Shown piece after piece: positions 20,796 through 22,500 of a stretch of 22,500 nt of DNA. The stretch comes from Chrysomallon squamiferum (Eukaryota; Mollusca; Gastropoda; Neomphalida; Peltospiridae). The first letter of the stretch is position 1; every line of letters begins with the position of its first letter. A model generated the notes under the pieces. That model did not search any database and was not told the origin of the DNA. It worked only from the letters and a program-made list of their open reading frames with translations. The translations under genes were made by a program, and so were the position numbers. The stretch covers positions 26,075,044 to 26,097,543 of the forward strand of contig CM022677.1 in assembly GCA_012295275.1 (NCBI GenBank), read 5' to 3'.

Positions 20796-20971
20796 GGAAA
20801 ACTTTAATTTTTCTTTGTGATTTGTGGTTAAGAGACTGATTTTTCTACTTTCAGTACAGCGTGGATGGGATTAGTGTAAAGAACTACACATTACCTGTTA
20901 ACCCGGAACTCTTCGCCACGCTGGAAATAAAGGACAGAGTGTCTATACAAAGTCTGACATTCATATACTGA
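11903..20971 (+). CDS. Spliced gene: secreted PAN/apple - EGF-like - CCP - CCP - galectin protein (7 coding exons)
   Basis: Joining seven exons (11903-12187, 12997-13081, 13866-14042, 16158-16348, 18253-18341, 20340-20544, 20855-20971) gives 1149 nt, about 382 residues, with no internal stop. Every junction has GT/AG and compatible phase (0, 1, 1, 0, 2, 0). Domains: signal peptide about 1-21; PAN/apple about 28-94; four-Cys EGF-like module 96-123; sushi/CCP 1 about 125-182; sushi/CCP 2 about 184-239; galectin CRD about 247-382. PAN and CCP modules are disulphide-stabilised extracellular binding domains, and galectins are beta-sandwich lectins. A signal peptide on a galectin is notable because classical galectins lack one. 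NxS/T sequons at N192, N235, N267, N273, N288 and N354 fit a secretory route. Inferred role: soluble recognition protein, perhaps immune or cell-adhesion. The exact ligand is unknown. I know of no standard name for this architecture. The exon 1 and exon 4 donors each have a 3-nt alternative (12184, 16351). Confidence 0.9.
12188..12996 (+). repeat. Intron 1: GTT/ATT/GTA triplets then GATA/GACA array
   Basis: Triplet repeats GTT, ATT and AGT occupy about 12225-12350, starting about 40 bp after the donor. The second half (about 12580-12965) is a GATA/GACA/GAGA mosaic that ends about 30 bp before the exon 2 acceptor. The long - strand ORFs across 12689-13126 are translations of this repeat plus antisense of exon 2. 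Confidence 0.9.
12997..13081 (+). CDS. Exon 2: short four-cysteine EGF-like module
   Basis: This is an 85-nt exon between tttcag (ending 12996) and G|gtaaaa (13082), entering in phase 0 and leaving in phase 1. It encodes 28 residues with Cys100, Cys105, Cys111 and Cys120 and the NPC...VC spacing that resembles the first part of an EGF-like module. It is too short for a full six-cysteine EGF domain. A 76-nt exon with the same phases, the same terminal GAAG|gtaaaa and a similar Cys pattern exists in the - strand paralogue (1436-1511), which supports both as real exons. It probably links the PAN module to the first CCP. Confidence 0.85.
13082..13865 (+). repeat. Intron 2: AT-rich sequence and a triplet-repeat block
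   Basis: Contains AAATAA/AATAAT runs (about 13205-13305) and, at about 13639-13790, a chain of GAT, AAC, ACT and AAT triplets. It ends 75 bp before the acceptor at 13865. Two ACGTAACCAAACCTAACTAAACG-type segments (about 13393 and 13500) suggest a short duplication. No further exon seen. Confidence 0.85.
13866..14042 (+). CDS. Exon 3: first sushi/CCP domain
   Basis: This is a 177-nt symmetric phase 1-1 exon, acceptor attccag (ends 13865), donor CA|gtgagt (14043). It encodes one CCP/sushi module: Cys127, Pro130-Pro131, Tyr151-x-Cys153, Gly156-Tyr157, Cys168, Trp174, Cys181, which is the standard C...YxC..GY...C...W...C order. An additional Cys149 makes a CSYHC (C-x3-C) pair that a normal four-Cys CCP lacks, and the same extra Cys recurs in exon 4. 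The symmetric phases make this a unit that can be duplicated or shuffled, and a decayed homologue lies at 5971-6146. The donor is the first unit boundary of a 53-bp tandem array filling the start of intron 3. Confidence 0.93.
14043..15508 (+). repeat. 53-bp minisatellite, about 28 copies, starting at the exon 3 donor
   Basis: Units begin GTGAGTAYAATTAAGTATTA and continue through ACCGTCTTGTCACGTGATAT to the next CAGTGAGTA, with period 53 bp (starts 14043, 14096, 14149...). Variants have TATATTTAAG or TATAATTAAG, or GTTATAT in place of GTGATATG. By eye 22 of 28 units keep TCACGTGA, and many also keep the 10-bp palindrome ATGTGCACAT. The first unit's GTGAGT is the exon 3 splice donor, so nearly every unit repeats a donor-like CAGTGAGTA. 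The ORF at 15449-15655 is repeat translation, not a gene. Confidence 0.97.
15509..16157 (+). repeat. Intron 3, 3' half: degenerate TTTA tetranucleotide tract
   Basis: TTTA/TTTG/TTAC repeats run from about 15530 to 16143, including a T-run near 16002-16020, and end directly at the exon 4 acceptor, where they act as its pyrimidine-rich tract. The small ORF at 15449-15655 has no domain. Confidence 0.9.
16158..16348 (+). CDS. Exon 4: second sushi/CCP domain
   Basis: Acceptor ttgcag ends at 16157; the exon enters in phase 1 and leaves in phase 0 at GAG|gtggtc (a GTG|gtccgt donor three bases later is also possible). It encodes a CCP: Cys185, N192-G193, Cys214, Gly218, Cys225, Trp231 and Cys238, plus an extra Cys210 giving C-x3-C as in exon 3. 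The aromatic normally before the third-position Cys is replaced (CNDRC). Residues 239-246 form a short linker into the galectin domain. The open frame continues past the donor for about 20 codons only because the 20-bp minisatellite starts in frame; that part is intron. Confidence 0.9.
16387..17887 (+). repeat. 20-bp minisatellite, about 75 copies, intron 4
   Basis: The unit CACTGTAACACTAAGCTATA (20 bp, with 21-bp variants carrying an additional T or C before CACT) is repeated almost without break from 38 bp after the exon 4 donor to 17887. Early units have CTGAG, later ones CTAAG; subtypes ending GCTGTA and GATATA alternate. Longer blocks are duplicated, for example a segment with GTACCACTAAGATACAC near 17666 and again near 17766. 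It fills most of the first 1.5 kb of the 1.9-kb intron. Confidence 0.97.
17888..18252 (+). other. Intron 4, 3' end: unique AT-rich sequence, GT and AT runs
   Basis: No coding exon seen. A (GT)n run at about 18172-18193 and (AT)n at about 18208-18233 lie just before the exon 5 acceptor. Confidence 0.8.
18253..18341 (+). CDS. Exon 5: galectin CRD, N-terminal part
   Basis: This 89-nt exon lies between a pyrimidine/AT-rich tract with atttcag (ends 18252) and CG|gtaaaa (18342), phase 0 in and phase 2 out. It encodes the first galectin strands: a P-L-I-A-R-L-P-E-P-I segment, then G-x-G-W-K-M-V-F-N-G, equivalent to the P...L..G...G....I.G opening of galectin CRDs. It holds NGT and NCS sequons (N267, N273). 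Splitting one CRD over three exons with a short first exon is the usual vertebrate galectin arrangement. The intron begins within a few bases of an inserted-looking element (18343 onward). Confidence 0.9.
18343..19309. mobile_element. Inserted element or retroposed fragment with decayed coding character, intron 5
   Basis: GC content and codon-like texture rise sharply here relative to the rest of the intron. The + strand end has AATAAA at 19259-19264 and an A16 run at 19294-19309, like a polyadenylated retrocopy. However, the more protein-like frames are on the - strand. One reads YGDQFLRKSPRLAMSGVF (about 18720-18667) and stays open for about 80 codons to a TAG near 18590; another, near 19180-19040, reads FPDDVFLSSAPEDRPQNDK then a Ser run from the CTG tract at 19015-19045. 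Frameshifts and stops separate them. The 5' part has GCTTATAAGC flanked by two CTGTCGATT repeats. I do not recognise the family. The left boundary almost coincides with the exon 5 donor. Confidence 0.5.
19310..19547. other. Non-repetitive intron 5 segment with two AGGTCA half-sites
   Basis: No splice-bounded coding exon seen. The sequence GAAGGTCACATG (about 19456-19467) and AAAGGTCACCAAGG (about 19512-19525) each contain AGGTCA, the nuclear-receptor half-site core. Such AAGGTCA motifs also occur in dispersed molluscan repeats, so this may be an old repeat fragment rather than an enhancer. Confidence 0.3.
19548..20095 (+). repeat. Tandem TAGTAG/TTGTAATGTATAG repeat, intron 5
   Basis: Blocks of TAG/TAGCAG triplets alternate with the conserved spacer GTTGTAATGTATAG, giving a variable unit of roughly 20-30 bp and about 20 copies. 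The - strand ORF across it (171 codons of Tyr/Thr/Leu repeats) is a translation artefact. Confidence 0.9.
20340..20544 (+). CDS. Exon 6: galectin CRD core with carbohydrate-binding strands
   Basis: This 205-nt exon has acceptor cttgcag (ends 20339) and donor CAG|gtaaat (20545). The H-x-N-x-R signature is present as H291-I-D293-V-R295-F, followed by V306-F-N308-S and an aromatic F315 where galectins have the invariant Trp, then Q318-E319. Relative to human galectin-1 numbering: H44, R48 and N61 are retained, N46 is Asp, W68 is Phe, E71 aligns with Gln (with Glu next to it), and R73 is Val. FPF (324-326) and the F-x-V-V-I-V strand to V342-F343-Q344 follow as in the family. The fold call is firm; sugar specificity is probably changed. 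Confidence 0.95.
20545..20854 (+). repeat. Intron 6: compound TA / GA and AAT microsatellites
   Basis: Seven bases into the 310-bp intron a (TA)n run starts (about 20553-20586), passes directly to (GA)n with GACA/GGGAGA interruptions (to about 20661), then ATAATA/GATGAT and a long (AAT)n run (about 20748-20793). Unique sequence resumes only about 60 bp before the exon 7 acceptor. Confidence 0.95.
20855..20971 (+). CDS. Exon 7: galectin CRD C-terminus and stop
   Basis: Acceptor cttttcag-type tract ends at 20854 (ctactttcag), phase 0. It encodes 38 residues: Y-S-V-D-G (the strand written Q-V-x-V-N-G in canonical galectins, here with Asp), an NYT sequon at N354, then L-E-I-K-D-R-V-S-I-Q-S-L-T-F-I-Y. 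This matches the terminal L.I.G.v.i.si.f galectin strand, and a TGA at 20969-20971 follows at once. A galectin CRD normally ends at this strand, so the protein ends where expected. Confidence 0.95.
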   Translation, partial: YSVDGISVKNYTLPVNPELFATLEIKDRVSIQSLTFIY

Positions 20972-21030
20972 CGATGAATACAGAGGCGTCCATATGCATA
21001 TAAAACATGCACAATCTCATATTATTCACA

Positions 21031-21072
<42 letters not shown>

Positions 21073-21276
21073 CATACACACACAAACGCATACACACACA
21101 GAGATATATGAATAAACAAACCTGCACAAACCCACATAAACATATGCACACAAAAAACACCTACATATGTATATGCATACATACATATCTACATACATAC
21201 ATACACACATACAGACACATACACACAGACCTATAAATAAACAAACCTGCACACACACAGACACACATATATAAAT

Positions 21277-21332
<56 letters not shown>

Positions 21333-21752
21333 ACAGATTCATCCACACACACACACACGTACAGATGAACACAAATACACAAACATATTATATATTCAAA
21401 TAGATACAGAATCATACCTGCATATACATATTTAAATATACATATAGAAACACATTCACATGCAGCACACATAGATCTATCTGTCTGTCTATCTAATCTA
21501 TAATCTACATTATATATTTATGTCTATCTATACACACACACACACACGCGCGCACACACTGATTAATGTATGTATCCAATTGTTTATTTACTTTGCAATC
21601 AATGAACGTAATGGCAAGATAAGAAAAACGTTCTATATTTTCTTGCACTAACAGAAAAATTCCTCTATACAGTATTTACTTTGATCAGTTCCTTCACCAC
21701 TTACCACTTACTAAGTGATATAAACAATTCGTCAAATGAAAGATGGATTTAA

Positions 21753-21758
21753 AATAAA
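21753..21758 (+). terminator. Candidate poly(A) signal AATAAA (proximal)
   Basis: AATAAA about 780 bp after the stop codon, in unique sequence. It is one of several possible signals in an AT-rich region. Confidence 0.3.
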
Positions 21759-22044
21759 CTGAACCTTTGTCTTAAAGCCTGCCAGTATGGTTTTCAGTAA
21801 AGCAGTATGTATAATAACCATAGATTCAGTTACAGTAAATGTTTTAGAACATTCAGTTTAAATGATAGAAAATGTTTTAATGTATTCTGTTTAAAAAAAA
21901 TTGGTACTGAAATCGCTAGTTCAATTTAGCAGATGTTCAAATAATTATATACAGATTTTTTTTAAATTAATACATTTTTTAATAAGTATTTAAATTCATT
22001 AATTGTACATGTTTTTTTTTTTTTTTTTTTTGTAATTTGTTTCA

Positions 22045-22093
22045 AATAAACTTGTAACATAATAGTGTATGAAATGTTTTCTTCAGAAATAAA
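22045..22093 (+). terminator. Candidate poly(A) signals AATAAA (distal pair)
   Basis: AATAAA at 22045-22050 and again at 22088-22093. The first is followed within 30 bases by a TG-rich stretch (GTGTATG...TGTTTT), which resembles a downstream element. This makes it the most likely end of the + strand gene. Confidence 0.4.
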
Positions 22094-22500
22094 AATAAAA
22101 ATATTGACGAGAGAGAGAGAAAATCACAGCTCACTTGTTTATTATGCTAAACAAAGAAAAACAAAACAGAAAGTTTTGTAATATTAATAAAAAAGAAACA
22201 TATGGACATAAATTACCAGCTTTCTATATTATTATTGTTATCACCAGTGTCTGTATATGTGCATGTGCATGTGTGTGTGCGTGTATACATACACACGCAC
22301 GTGTTGAATGCTTGTTATTTTGCAGAACTGTATATACCAGATTCTGTTTATATATTTCTTTGCTTCTGTTTTGTTTTACTGTTGTTCTTATTTTGTTTTT
22401 TTGTTTGTTGTTGCTGTATGTTTTTTAAGAGCTGGCTTTTCAACATGAATTGACTTGAATGTATAAACAAATAATTGTTGTGTCAGTCAATAATGAGAAA
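22094..22500. other. Downstream AT-rich sequence, no gene seen
   Basis: Contains a short GA run (about 22109-22121), a GTGTGCGTGT/ACACACGCACG stretch (about 22266-22300) that can fold on itself, and T/TTG-rich sequence. Open frames (22135-22428, 22202-22453) are low-complexity and carry no domain. Confidence 0.6.

Larger units (their letters stand above)
20972..22093 (+). other. Probable 3'-UTR with CA and TA microsatellites
   Basis: Starts directly after the TGA. It carries (CA)n at about 21034-21067, several CATA/CACA tracts, (TA)n at about 21288-21330, and an AT-rich unique stretch 21560-22030. ORFs on either strand here are CA/TA/GT repeat translations. There is no splice-bounded exon or recognisable domain. 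The true 3' end depends on which poly(A) signal is used. Confidence 0.5.

Noticed and set aside
20961-21472. Several Cys/Val-rich ORFs downstream of the galectin stop
   Set aside because: Products of CA/GT and TA microsatellites, not cysteine-rich peptides.

Overview
This is a eukaryotic, AT-rich, animal-type window. It has short coding exons with GT/AG splice sites scattered among introns and spacers that are mostly simple-sequence DNA. The domain vocabulary is extracellular (PAN/apple, EGF-like cysteine module, sushi/CCP, galectin). Together with very dense CT/GA, TA, CA and GACA/GATA microsatellites, this suggests a lophotrochozoan, most likely a mollusc. The taxon is an inference and cannot be proven from this sequence.

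The window holds one complete-looking spliced gene and part of a second. The complete gene (+ strand, ATG 11903 to stop 20971, seven coding exons, about 382 residues) encodes a secreted protein: signal peptide, PAN/apple module, short four-cysteine EGF-like module, two sushi/CCP domains, and a C-terminal galectin carbohydrate-recognition domain built from three exons. Exons join at 12187/12997, 13081/13866, 14042/16158, 16348/18253, 18341/20340 and 20544/20855 with consistent phases (0, 1, 1, 0, 2, 0). The second gene is a diverged paralogue on the - strand. Its signal peptide plus PAN exon (2975-2673) and four-cysteine exon (1511-1436) have the same intron phases, and the rest presumably runs off the left edge. 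The two genes are head to head, with start codons about 8.9 kb apart. Between them, at 5971-6146 (+), lies a decayed third copy of the first sushi exon, with a nonsense codon, a frameshift and a damaged donor. This points to a birth-and-death family cluster rather than a simple pair.

Layout: 1-540 degenerate GTTATGTA-type tandem repeat; 541-1435 AT-rich sequence downstream of paralogue exon 2; 1436-3002 two exons of the - strand paralogue around a very long CT/TA tract; 3003-11839 intergenic or 5'-UTR-intron DNA with microsatellites, two inverted-repeat structures (4345-4502 and 4547-4616), a duplicated about 250-bp repeat (5271-5738), the relict sushi exon, a 32-bp tandem array (9279-9450) and a 14/15-bp higher-order array (10762-10924); 11840-22093 the PAN-CCP-galectin gene. 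Its introns carry a 28-copy 53-bp minisatellite that begins at the exon 3 splice donor, a roughly 75-copy 20-bp minisatellite, and a GC-richer inserted element with decayed coding character (18343-19309).

Functionally, the complete gene looks like a secreted, glycosylated, disulphide-rich lectin-like recognition protein. Its galectin site is altered at several canonical sugar-contact positions, so ligand specificity cannot be assumed to be beta-galactoside. No tRNA, rRNA, CRISPR array or bacterial/viral gene was seen.
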